From Syngnathus acus (lineage: Eukaryota > Chordata > Actinopteri > Syngnathiformes > Syngnathidae), in the NCBI RefSeq assembly GCF_901709675.1, contig NC_051099.1, positions 6,014,001 to 6,078,000 on the forward strand: a stretch of DNA of 64,000 nucleotides. Direction: 5' to 3'. The notes below the pieces were generated by a model. That model worked only from the letters and a program-made list of their open reading frames with translations. It ran no database searches and was not told the origin of the DNA. A program made the translations under genes and the position numbers. Positions 38,968-50,800 of the stretch are shown here, in pieces; positions within the stretch are counted from its first letter, which is position 1, and every line of letters begins with the position of its first letter.

Positions 38968-41099
38968 GCGGCAGTGGCGGACAGTAGGGGGAGCAGGATG
39001 GCAAGGTAGTGCAGGAGTCGCAAAATCATTTAATGAATAAATGCACTTTTCTGTTGCTGATTCCTTTTTGCTCAACATTTTTTAGTTAATATTTATATTT
39101 TCAAAAGAAAAAACAGGATTTATATCAAGTATGTCCAGCAAGGAAATAGTGTAACCTGTTTTGTTTTATTTTTTTAAATGATTGTTTGCCCCCCTCCCCC
39201 CCCCCCCCCCCAAAAATATAGGAAAGTTGAAGTGTGCGATGGTACTCTGCTAATCAATTGGCGTGCTTTCCTTTGTGTATATATATATAGATTTTTTTAT
39301 AAAAGCCCCCCAAACAATTACCTTTTGATTTGACATTTTGTAGCAGAGCTCACTTTCGATTTTCCCAAGACGCAATCTGAGGCTGGAGTAAATATGAATT
39401 GAAGAAAAAAAAAAAGGTGTCGCTAAAGAAGAGTGCACTTCTTTCACATTCTAGAATATACCAGTATACACTTAGTTGATAACCAAAGCTGTTTTATTTG
39501 CTAGCGGCACACAACAGAGAAGCCCTGAAAGCCAAACTCTCTTTCTCTCTCTCTCTCTTTCTCTCTCTCAGAAAAAGATCTCCACACATAATAATTTCGA
39601 TCTCCATCTTGACATGCAAAAACTAATACCTCAAACTCAGCTGCTAATGTGCCGGATGCAGTTAAAAAAAAAAAAAAGTCACGAACGCCTGCCCGTGTTG
39701 TTGTTTTTCCGGGCGGAGCTACGATGTTACTCGCACACTTTTTGTACTCGCTAGCTTCGTCGTCCCCTTGTTTATTTTGTAACGGAAACCTACGCGGTCG
39801 TGAGCAGAGTGCATTATGGGAATGTATGGCAATGGGGAGGCTCCGGGCCCCCCCTCTCTCCCCCTCCTCACTTTTCCATCCAGAATCCGACCATATTAAA
39901 AGAAACATCACAAAGCTCAGTTCAATTTAAATATGGCCTCCAGCTTCCCTCCATCTAGCCAAGCTAATCCTACTCAGCATGTTTTGAAAGCATAACTGAA
40001 GATCGTCTGCGACTATTCACACACACTTGAAAGGCGCCCCCCCCCCCCCCCCCCCTCCTAAGTCCAGCAGGTTGGGGAACCAAAGACTGGCTGTGCAGTA
40101 GTGGGTCGCACTGTAGCTCATTTCCTCTTTAGAAGCCCCCACCCCAGAGAACCAAAGATTGGCCTTAAAAAAAAAAGAAAACAGTAGTGCAGTAGAAGCC
40201 CATCGGCAGCAAATGGCGTCATTAGAAAGACTTACTCCTTGCCCCACCACCCCCTAAAAATGTGCACATTCATTTATGCAGTGGAAAGTGAGAATTTTTG
40301 ACAAAATCCTCCCATTTTAGTAGTGGAGGAGTGCAGAGAAAACTTGATTTTGCTCATGAGTGAGGCTCCTCATATGGCTTTTTGCACCTGGGATATTTTC
40401 AAACACTTTGTGAAGAATTTGCTGTTCAAAATGAGATAGTGAGAAAATTATTTTAATACACGGCCTGCTGATTTTTTTGAAACAGTGTTTTCTAGCTAAA
40501 TTATTTTGTCATGCACATTTAAGCATTTATTATGCACTACTTTTCTAAATATCTGTTCCCCCCTCCCCTCCTCCTTTTAGTTCCGGCAGTCATTTTAGGC
40601 ACATTTTTCACAAATATGGGGAAACTCCTTTTTGCAATACCTCAATTTTTTCACATTGTGAAAGGTAGCTTTTGTACTTTTGTTACTGAGAGATCTGCAT
40701 ATATGGAAATGTTCATTTTAAAGAAGAAGAGAAAAAAAAAACACAAAAGAGCGGCGCGATTTCAAGAGATATATTATTCTTTTCAATTATGCTTTTTATA
40801 CATTTCAGTGCTAAGGACTCTATGTGCGACGTCACATCTGCCGAGGAGAGACCAAAGTGTATCCACTCTCTTGGTCTTCTTAGCTTTTCCTACACGCGAT
40901 GTTTCCACTCGGTGATGACTAGTAATTCTAATAGCATGGCGAGAAATCATTTAAAAAGACAAAAAAAAAATTGTGATCTTAAAACTCGTTGTTAAACGTG
41001 ACCTTTGGTCTCCGCACTCGCCTTATTTCCTCAAATAGTGGCCGCTCTCCTGCTGAACGCTGTTGAAAGTCTTGCTAAACAAAACAGCAGCACGTACTG

Positions 41100-41380
41100 A
41101 GGCATATAAACAGTCTCAAGTACAAAAAGTAAATAAAGATGAGTAGTTAGACACCTCCATGTCCGAATCCATATTTTGGTAAATAAAGGCCGCCTCCAAG
41201 ATACAGTTGAATAAAGTCCCCATAATAGATCTTTCTAAATAAAAGCCTCGCCCCTATTAGACGCATCCCGAAAGCGACAGTGAAATCCGGGCGCAATGTT
41301 CAACGCCTCTCCCAACCTGAAGTTGAGTAAATGCCTCCCCACAATCTGCACTTAAGTAAATAAAGACCTCCCCACTAGTC
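41100..41380 (+). repeat. Diverged tandem repeat bearing five AATAAA hexamers
   Basis: Imperfect units containing gtaaataaag and cctcccc recur with spacing of about 30-120 bases. AATAAA occurs at 41132, 41182, 41210, 41238 and 41359. Related sequence (cataaataaacgtcacacc, gataaatgcccc) is present in gnb2 intron 5 near 58.66-58.74 kb, so this is a dispersed repeat. Confidence 0.6.
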
Positions 41381-41482
41381 GACATCTCTTGGCCACTATA
41401 TGAGGAAATCTGGTCTAGGGGGAGAATGCAAAAAGATGAGGTTGGAGCCTCAAAGCTCAAACTCGTATGACAAGAATGTGTG

Positions 41483-41706
41483 TGGCGGCCGTGGCTCAGG
41501 CAGTAGAGCGGGTTGGTCAGAAACCGGAGGGTCGGCGGTCCGAACCCAGCTCAGTCCGAGCCACGTGTCGTTGTGTCCTTGGGCAAGACACTTCACACAC
41601 CTTGCCTCAGGGACTACAGATGACAAATAGCCCCTTGGCTAATTTTGGTGCATCTACAGAAATCTTCATTGATGTACATTGTCCCTGTCAAATAAACAAA
41701 ATAAAA
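41483..41706 (+). mobile_element. tRNA-derived SINE, copy B (in cpeb4 3' UTR)
   Basis: The head has an A-box-like tggctcaggcagtagagcgg (from 41491) and a B box ggtccgaaccc (41537-41547). The body has gtgtcgttgtgtccttgggc and acacttcacacaccttgcct, and the tail has ctgtccctgtcaaataaaca. It is more complete than copy A and in the same orientation as the gene, so it would be part of the mRNA. Confidence 0.85.
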
Positions 41707-43439
41707 GAATGGATGTTTGGTGTTTAGATATTTTAATATTTGAAGAAAAAAATATAAATATATATATAGTATCTATATTCTTGAACTTGCCAACTAGCAC
41801 CTATTGTAATCCTTAGCATGCATGACGACAAAAAAAATGCGTGGAAATGAGGTGAATTAGCTCGGAAATTAACTGTTGTGGTGTGCACCAAATGTTTCTG
41901 AACTAGACGTCGTTAAGGAGAACCCCCGACCTCAACCCCCTTCCCATCCTTTCTGTCCTCACTCCCTTACATATTGGCAGACCTCAGCAGGGATGCGCGT
42001 AACACAAAAGCGAATAGGCGAGCGTGAACGTTCCGAACTCAAGCATCCTACTAGAACACTGTTAAAATTATTTAAAAAAAAATGTGGATATAAAAAAAAA
42101 AAAAATGAAGACTTGACCTACATGGAGGAAGGGGAGCTTAAAGACTTGAATGTGGTTAAAAAGAAAAGAATTAAAAAAAAACAATGTTGCAAGTTAACTT
42201 TCAAGTTTTATGTGCAATACTTCTTTTGAACCTTTTTCCAGACGAAAGACTCTTTGCAATGTAATTCTTTCAAATGCCATTTTTAATTATTGCAGACATT
42301 TAATTAAAGAAGATGTTAATATGTTTTTTCAGTCATTTTCTACTGTTTAATGTAATCCTTTTCATGCTGGTGTTTGTAAAAAAAAAAGAAAGAAATGAAA
42401 TCCAACTATTTGTACTAATATAAATAATTGAAGTTATTTTTAAAACATTTAAAATAAGGTTTTTGTGCTCATTTGCTTATTTGGTTTATTTTAAGCTACT
42501 GTGATTGATTGCATTGTAATTACTAGGTCAACAATGTATTTAGCTCTTTATTGGTATATTTTTAATTGGAATGTATAATTGATTTTTATAATTTTGATCA
42601 GATTTTTGTTATATTTTTGAGGTGAAGCTTTTAATATGTTAAAGTGTCTAGTTTTTACTAATTGCTATATTGTGCTCCACAATATATGGTTCACATTTTC
42701 TGAAGGAAAATAAATATTTAAATATTTGTCTGTTAATGTTACTTAATGGCAAGATTTCAATAGTTTTTAACTGTGTATGGGAAGGTTTGTTGTATTTATT
42801 AATAGCATTTTTTTTTTTTTACTTCAGATACCACCTTAATTTTTATTGTCATTTCACTTTATAAGTTCCTATTTTTGTATTTTCCTTTCTAATGATTAAG
42901 TTATGTAATACGGATATGTCCATATTTCTAGGAGTTGGTCTGTAGAAGTGCTAGTGAAACGAAAAAGAAAAATCTAATGTTATTTAATTGTTTGCGGCCA
43001 ACTATTTATATAACAGTATGCATAATTTTTCAATATTTGTAATGTGAAATGTTGAATGAAATAAATCTTAACTGTGATGAATAGGTTTGTGTGCATTGTG
43101 CTTCTTCGGAATCGGACCCGCACCTAGTTAGTGATGTGCATTACAGTTCTTTTAAGTGAACTAAATCTTGAGAATCAGTTCTCTCAAAAGATTCGTCTAA
43201 ACGAATCGTTCCCCACACGCACACGCGCACACACGCACACGCGCACAATGGCAACAGTCACTCACTCGGTCGTGAACAGGAAATTACGTCACTGACTCGT
43301 AAAGTCCCTCCTCCGTCTATCACTCGCTGCTGATTGGTCGTTCGCGAAGATTCACGAGTGAGTGACAGACAGTAGTGCTGCTATCTCAGCCGACACACGT
43401 TATGCTGACGATGTATTTGTTGGCTTGTAGTTGATGGTG

Positions 43440-43720
43440 TTATTATACCGAATGTGTTTGAGTAAAAGGGTGGTTGATCTGTGACGTCACACGGACACTC
43501 CATTAGGTACGCCGCCATTTTCAGGTGTACCTAATAACAGGCCACTTCATTAGGGAAAAATCATGGCCAAAGATTAACTGAAAGTGAAAAGTGCCACACC
43601 CGCCCTCACCCCCACTTTCTGATTGGCTGGTTGATCTGTGACGTCACACGGACACTCCATTAGGTACACCACCATTTTTAGGTGTGCCTAATAACAGGCC
43701 ACTTCATTAGGGAAATATCA
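43440..43720. repeat. Left flank of the satellite with short direct repeats
   Basis: The block ggttgatctgtgacgtcacacgg followed by acactccattaggtacgcc occurs twice (about 43470 and 43629), with a 159-base period. A similar block with gaagtcacacgg lies beyond the array near 46090, so the array is bracketed by related sequence on both sides. Confidence 0.8.
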
Positions 43721-46070
43721 TGGTCAAAGGTCACAGGTGTCAAGCTCTAGTCCTCGGGGCCGCATTCCAACATGTTTTCCAAGTGACCCTCGTTAAGCGC
43801 ACCTGCGTGAAAAGTTTTTGGTCATTTTCACGTTCCGCAGGAGCTAGAACTTTTCACACAGGTGCACTTAACGAGGGAATCCCACGGACACTCCATTAGG
43901 TACACCGCCATTTTCAAGTGTACCTAACAACCGGCCACTTTATTAGGGAAATATCATGGTCAAAGGTCACAGGTGTCAAGCTCTAGTCCTCGGGGCCGCA
44001 TTCCAACATGTTTTCCAAGTGACCCTCATTAAGCGCACCTGCGTGAAAAGTTTTAGCTCCTTTCACGTTCCGCAGGAGCTAAAACTTTTCACGCAGGTGC
44101 ACTTAACGAGGGAATCACACGGACACTCCATTAGGTACACCGCCATTTTCAAGTGTACCTAACAACCGGCCACTTTATTAGGGAAATATCATGGTCAAAG
44201 GTCACAGGTGTCAAGCTCTAGTCCTCGGGGCCGCATTCCAACATGTTTTCCAAGTGACCCTCGTTAAGCGCACCTGCGTGAAAAGTTTTAGCTCCTTTCA
44301 CGTTCCGCAGGAGCTAAAACTTTTCACGCAGGTGCACTTAACGAGGGAATCACACGGACACTCCATTAGGTACACCGCCATTTTCAAGTGTACTAACAAC
44401 CGGCCACTTTATTAGGGAAATATCATGGTCAAAGGTCACAGGTGTCAAGCTCTAGTCCTCGGGGCCGCATTCCAACATGTTTTCCAAGTGACCCTCGTTA
44501 AGCGCACCTGCGTGAAAAGTTTTAGCTCCTTTCACGTTCCGCAGGAGCTAAAACTTTTCACGCAGGTGCACTTAACGAGGGAATCACACGGACACTCCAT
44601 TAGGTACACCGCCATTTTCAAGTGTACCTAACAACCGGCCACTTTATTAGGGAAATATCATGGTCAAAGGTCACAGGTGTCAAGCTCTAGTCCTCGGGGC
44701 CGCATTCCAACATGTTTTCCAAGTGACCCTCGTTAAGCGCACCTGCGTGAAAAGTTTTAGCTCCTTTCACGTTCCGCAGGAGCTAAAACTTTTCACGCAG
44801 GTGCACTTAACGAGGGAATCACACGGACACTCCATTAGGTACACCGCCATTTTCAAGTGTACCTAACAACCGGCCACTTTATTAGGGAAATATCATGGTC
44901 AAAGGTCACAGGTGTCAAGCTCTAGTCCTCGGGGCCGCATTCCAACATGTTTTCCAAGTGACCCTCGTTAAGCGCACCTGCGTGAAAAGTTTTAGCTCCT
45001 TTCACGTTCCGCAGGAGCTAAAACTTTTCACGCAGGTGCACTTAACAAGGGAATCACACGGACACTCCATTAGGTACACCGCCATTTTCAAGTGTACCTA
45101 ACAACCGGCCACTTTATTAGGGAAATATCATGGTCAAAGGTCACAGGTGTCAAGCTCTAGTCCTCGGGGCCGCATTCCAACATGTTTTCCAAGTGACTCT
45201 CGTTAAGCGCACCTGCGTGAAAAGTTTTAGCTCCTTTCACGTTCCGCAGGAGCTAAAACTTTTCACGCAGGTGCACTTAACGAGGGAATCACACGGACAC
45301 TCCATTAGGTACACCGCCATTTTCAAGTGTACTAACAACCGGCCACTTTATTAGGGAAATATCATGGTCAAAGGTCACAGGTGTCAAGCTCTAGTCCTCG
45401 GGGCCGCATTCCAACATGTTTTCCAAGTGACCCTCGTTAAGCGCACCTGCGTGAAAAGTTTTAGCTCCTTTCACGTTCCGCAGGAGCTAAAACTTTTCAC
45501 GCAGGTGCACTTAACGAGGGAATCACACGGACACTCCATTAGGTACACCGCCATTTTCAAGTGTACCTAACAACCGGCCACTTTATTAGGGAAATATCAT
45601 GGTCAAAGGTCACAGGTGTCAAGCTCTAGTCCTCGGGGCCGCATTCCAACATGTTTTCCAAGTGACCCTCGTTAAGCGCACCTGCGTGAAAAGTTTTAGC
45701 TCCTTTCACGTTCCGCAGGAGCTAAAACTTTTCACGCAGGTGCACTTAACGAGGGAATCCCACGGACACTCCATTAGGTACACCGCCATTTTCAAGTGTA
45801 CCTAATAACAGGCCACTACATTAGGGAAATATCATGGTCAAAGGTCACAGGTGTCAAGCTCTAGTCCTCGGGGCCGCATTCCAACATGTTTTCCAAGATT
45901 CCCTCGTTAAGCGCACCTGCGTGAAAAGTTTTTGGTCATTTTCATGTTCTGCAGGAGCTAAAACCTTTCACGCAGGTGCACTTAACGAGGTCACTCCTGA
46001 GGCCACTTCATTAGGGAAAAATCATGGCCAAAGCTTAACTGAAAGTGAAAAGTGCCACACCCGCCCTCAC
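43720..46070. repeat. Hairpin satellite: ten tandem ~235-bp units
   Basis: Units begin (atggtcaaaggtcacagg) at 43720, 43956, 44191, 44425, 44660, 44895, 45130, 45364, 45599 and 45834; spacing is 234-236 bases. Inner units are nearly identical. Each inner unit holds an inverted repeat; in the 44660 unit the arms are 44727-44765 and 44778-44816 (39 bases, one mismatch) around a 12-base loop. The rest of the unit contains caggtgtcaagctctagtcc, resembling hAT-type termini of fish, and cattaggtacacc with gtgtacctaa, another inverted pair. The repeated short open frame of about 68 codons is a by-product of the repeat. Confidence 0.95.
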
Positions 46071-46986
46071 CCCCACCTCCTGATTGGCTGGTTGATCTGT
46101 GAAGTCACACGGACACTCCATTAGGTACACCACCATTTTCAGGTGTACCTAATAACTTTATGCATTTTGTACATGTCAAGAATGTGTATTTGACTACTTG
46201 CTCTTTATTTTGGGGGACACCAACACATATACACAATGTAAAACACATACATATTGTCATATAAAGCAGTTAACCAAATGTCACATTTTTATGTTTTTAT
46301 GCCCAAAAAAATAAAAACAAGGAATAAAACACCAGACAAGTTTTAACATAAATGTTTATTAAAATAATAATAATACAAGCAAATTTCAAACCAGCAATCT
46401 AATGTGAAATTGCAGTATATATATTGGATAACAATATAGGCATACAATATGCATACACGTTATTTAAAAACTACTGTGTTATAGAATAAAGATTACCCAA
46501 AGAGAAGCATAAACTCCCCGCTGTTGCATAACGGCGCATCAATGCAATAAAGTTAGTCGTTAGCTTGGAGAAAACGAGCACAAAAGAAATGGTGTTTCAG
46601 TGTGTGGTTCTTTCTTTCCTTGGCAAATCGTTTATCTACATTCTGGCTCACGTTCATTCGCTGAATTGTTCACGCAAGGAGCCGCAACACGTTCACTGAC
46701 TGATCCGTTGATGCACGGGAAGGTAGTTCACTCAATGACTCGTTCCCTCACCGATTCGTTCTCGCGATGAATGGGAAATACAATTCACGACTCGTTCGTG
46801 AACGGGAAGTTACGTCATTTTCTTCGTTTTGTTTTATGGCGAGGTGGCACCAGCTTCAATGGGCATTACCGAATGAAGTCGTGAACTGAAAAAAGAACGA
46901 ATCACTTTAGGAAGTGATTCGCTCACTCTCGTTCACTGAAAAGATGTGTTCTTTTGAACGAATCGTTCACTCACGAGCCAACACTA

Positions 46987-47022
46987 CTAACCAGTGCACC
47001 ACCGTGCTGCCCACACTGAAAC
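46987..47022 (-). mobile_element. Half of a tRNA-derived SINE head interrupted by the hAT-like element
   Basis: Read on the minus strand this is gggcagcacggtggtgcact-ggttag, a typical start of a fish tRNA-headed SINE. The matching B-box part (gtgcgggtccgattcc) is found on the other side of the element near 43.10-43.12 kb. Confidence 0.5.
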
Positions 47023-47831
47023 GCTGATGAGGCAATTTCTTGTTTGTAGTGCAGTAACACGCAGTGTCAAACACAATGGATAACACACACAAATTGCATT
47101 AACTTCGTTGCTGAGGTTACAATAACTGAGTAACATTTCACTTTGTTGAACAATGTTGATGAAATTTGAGCCATAATTGGTACTGGTCTCATCAGTACTG
47201 AATTAGAATGTTTTGTATCAAGAAAACAATGCAAACAAAACACTCACTTTTTTGCAAGAGATTAGTCTTGCGAAAAAATAAATACATTAAAACAGACACC
47301 ATTATAATATTGTCTTTTAAATACCACAAAATTATGAATGACATCCCTGAAAATGTGGCTATTTTTAGACAAAGGTCCCATATTGGTCATAATTGTAGTT
47401 TTGTTTTCAAGGCTCTTCAATACCTTCAACCTGAACTTGAAGACTGTACTGTACTGTTAGACCGGTAAACATTGTTTTAATCACCAAAGCAGTTTGAGTG
47501 CATGAAAATCGTAACATATCCTATGGCAATGTGAATTAATCAAGTATTTACACTTGACTGACAGTAACAGACACAGATTCAAATATACAGTGTCATACAC
47601 CCACCGGACACTCCAATTTGGTTTACCTGTACAAAAATTACATACATTGTTAAATGCAAAACAAGGACCACTGAGAACACAAAGCATTATTATTTTGTAA
47701 GTGCTGAATGTTTAAGCCGTTGTTTGTATTGGACCACATGATATGGCTCAAATGAAGTGTGTGTTGAGTGCATGCTTTGTTGAAGCATTGCGTCCATGTG
47801 TAACCAGTGCTTGGAAGCAGTCAGGAAAGAC
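47023..47831. other. Intergenic stretch before slc12a9 stop
   Basis: AT-rich sequence without a supported gene. Part of it is probably the slc12a9 3' UTR on the minus strand; no single polyadenylation site stands out. Confidence 0.4.
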
Positions 47832-50800
47832 TTAAAGGTCCGTGTACGTGACCGGGGTGACGCCATGGATGAGGAGCGTTGGACCCAAACCGCTGGTCAC
47901 CGCTTCCAGCTGGGCCAAGTATGTCTGGGAATGGCTGTGATGAGCGGGCGGCCGCGGCAAATAGAGGAAACGGACAGCAGCTTGAGAACTGTGTTCCGTC
48001 AACATAGAGTTCACCGCTGACAGGAAGTGGTCAGAGAGGATGTGGCTCTGTTCCTCGACATCCTCGGTACCCGTCTGAGCGTGGTGTTGCACCACCGAGT
48101 CCCACGGGACGATCTTGATGGACGCTCTGATCCGAAGCTTCTTTAGCAACTCTCGAAAGGTCTCTTCGTTTACCACCCATCCCTGGTCGCTCGACTCGGT
48201 CTCCACGTTGAGGAAGATCCTCATTCTGGCGTGGCGCCACTTGTTGGACATGTTGAGCACGCAGGCCATCTGCAACAAAAAAAGGCTGCACACGTCCTGA
48301 TAATCGCGACAGCCCGGCTGCAGCAGGTTGAGAGGCCACACGTCGATGGTCCGCTCCGAACCGTCCACTTTGCTTTGCTTCCCTTCGCCCTCCAAGTGGA
48401 AGAAATATCGGCCCAGGCATACGTTCTTGTTCATTTTGATGGCGTCGGAAATTATCCCTACGTACTCTTCTAGGGAGAGCCAGCGAGGGCTCTCCACGTG
48501 TCGGACGGGAGGGAAATGGGCCTGGAGTGAAGGTAGGTCAACCCCAAAGTTATATTCGCCGTCTGTGCCTTGTCCTGCTGATGTGCCACAAAAGGCGGCG
48601 TCTTGGAGGAAGAAGTCCTCGGGGGTGCAGCTGTCATAGAAACCCAAAATCAGAGTGTTGGGCTTCATGCCGCCTGGAAGAGAAACACAAACATTGCAGA
48701 GTGAATACTGCGCACAACTCTCTGCTATTTGTCATCTCCTTTTCTTACCGAGGCCTGTGATGCGTAGAAGATGCTGCGTTCCTTGTCTGACGGACGGCGA
48801 GAGAGTCAGGTCTACAAAGGCCTTCACCCCGAGCTTGTCCACTAAGCTCAGCCAGAAGTTGTATTGCTGCTGCACGGGGTCTGATGGCAGAGAATCTGAA
48901 AGACAGACAAAATCTTGATTCATTATCACGGAGGCTGACCACGAGCAGAGACTCTCTCACAGAGACCCTAACCCCAACCCAAGTTCCAGGCCGAGGAAGA
49001 TCTGAACATCCGTGTGGTTGTGTGTGACTCTTGAGAAGCTACAGGCACCCATCACAACTACCCCTGATTGCCACTAGGGGGCATGAGACGTGAAAGAAAG
49101 ACTACTGTACAGCAAAGGGAAACGTCTGAATCTACACGACAAATGAGCATTGTATTTATGAAATCATTTACACAATGCATCATTTGCTTATTGTCATCAG
49201 GGTGACCTTCATCATCTCAAAATAGACAAGGCCGAGTTAACCGTAAAGAAAACAGGAAGTGAATGAATGGTACACACTGTTACGAGTTATTGTGATGGAG
49301 GATTGGCTGAGTGTGCGTGTGCATGGTAGGAGGGGCTGTTTGCGGAAAAGATAAGAATCAGTTAACGCTGTTAGCTGCAGCTGTCCCACACAGACCATTC
49401 CCATTACCCAGATCTCCAAGCTGCACGTGGCCCAGCACATACAGTCCTCCCTTTTTCAGCTGGTTGACAAAAAGGATGAGCTGGCAGGAGGAACGCGGAT
49501 TGGCGACCATCAACAACACCTGGGGCCTCCAGAACTTCACGTGGTCCTTCCTCACATCCAGCATCAGTAGATACTTGCGCACCTACAACCACAATGGAAA
49601 GTGAGAAAGTTAAGAGCGAGGCGCCATGGGTGTGGATGGTACCTGATGGAAGATGAGAGCCTGGCTGATGTAGCCCCAGCTACTGGTGGGAGAGCGGTAA
49701 TGGAGGAAAAGCAGCAGAACCAAAAGGAGGACGATACTGCCCGATGAGTAGACGGGGTTGATGACGAACATCATGACTAAACAGCTCAGGATCCCCAGCA
49801 GACACGTGTGCCAGGAGAAAAACTGGAAGGTTGGCCTGTAAAAAAACAAAAAGACAAATAGAAGTCTGTTTTGATCATTTGCCATCAACCATCAATTTGA
49901 CTATATATTTTCAGGCCAACACTTTTGGGAAACTTGGCAATATAAAATGACTGCAGACGATTATTTCAGGAAAATGGCAGACTGGCTTCCCTGTAGTCTA
50001 CATTGAGTACCTGAAATTTGGGGCCGACGCCCACTCGAGAGCCAAGCAGGCCAGGTCAACAGCTGCGTAGGCAAGCAAGTAAAAAACCGTCACCAAGCTG
50101 GCAACGGCATTGAGCTGGCCTGCAAACACCACACACTGCAACGCAAACGCACAAGCAAGTTATAACAATGAGTCAAAAAAAAAGACATTAGAGAGCCCAC
50201 TAACCTGGGCCAGCCCCCACGTATAGACCACCGCCATCCACGGGTTCCCCGATCTGGTGGTGATAGTGGCAGGTGCTAATGGCAAACCTGAAAAGAAAAA
50301 AAGAAAGAAATATCTGCTTAGAAAATAATGAATTTGGATAAAATTGGTGCAGTCTTCTTGGTGAGCTTAGGTCGTACCAAAGAGATGGTCCACAGCAAGA
50401 GCATGCAGAATGCGGGATGCTCCTATCATGGAGCACATTGCAGCAAAGAGAGCACCACAGTATATCCCAATAGTCACAAAAGGTGGCCAGATGTTAATTC
50501 TTTGGAGGAAACCATAATCCTGAATCAGAAGAGTTCTACAGAGAGAGGAAAAAAATCCATCATAATTTACAACAGCAGTGACGTGGAATGAAATCCAAGT
50601 TTGGCTTCAGTTTCCCACCTGTCACAAGTGGCACTGACCAAGAGGAAGAAAAGGATGTAGACAATGAAGGTGTAAATGACGGCCACGATGGTTCCTTTAG
50701 GGATGGACACACTGGGAGTTTCCAGGTCTCCTTCAGTGACAACAACAATCTAGAAGTTAGTGTTGATGTACAAGTATTGGTACTCGTTTAAGAAATGATC

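Larger units (their letters stand above)
38968..43085 (+). other. cpeb4 3' UTR (about 4.1 kb)
   Basis: No other gene intervenes after the cpeb4 stop, and the sequence becomes strongly AT-rich towards 42-43 kb. An AATAAA at 43060-43065 is followed by ggtttgtgtgcattgtg, a good GT-rich downstream element, so the distal end is likely there. An earlier AATAAA lies near 39037, and five more fall within 41132-41364, so shorter isoforms are possible. The stretch carries a CT microsatellite (39538-39570), poly(C) runs near 39.19 and 40.04 kb, and a SINE at 41483-41706. Confidence 0.6.
43129..46986. mobile_element. hAT-like non-autonomous DNA element carrying a tandem array
   Basis: The left end reads TAGTGATGTGCATTAC and the right end, inverted, TAGTGTTGGCTCGTGAG. 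Both ends are followed by many short gaacgaatcg and gttcactga motifs in both orientations, as in subterminal regions of hAT elements. No transposase frame is present. The flanks look like two halves of a SINE head, and the best 8-base target duplication (ctagttag and ctaaccag) matches at only 5 positions, so the boundaries are tentative. Confidence 0.5.

Noticed and set aside
43720-46070. Regular array that could suggest CRISPR
   Set aside because: The whole 235-bp unit is repeated with no unique spacers, and the genome is a vertebrate.
43956-46124. Repeated 68-96 codon frames (MVKGHRCQALVLG...) in a row
   Set aside because: They are the same frame in each satellite unit and run into the palindrome; no family motif, and the frame is lost or shifted by single-base changes.
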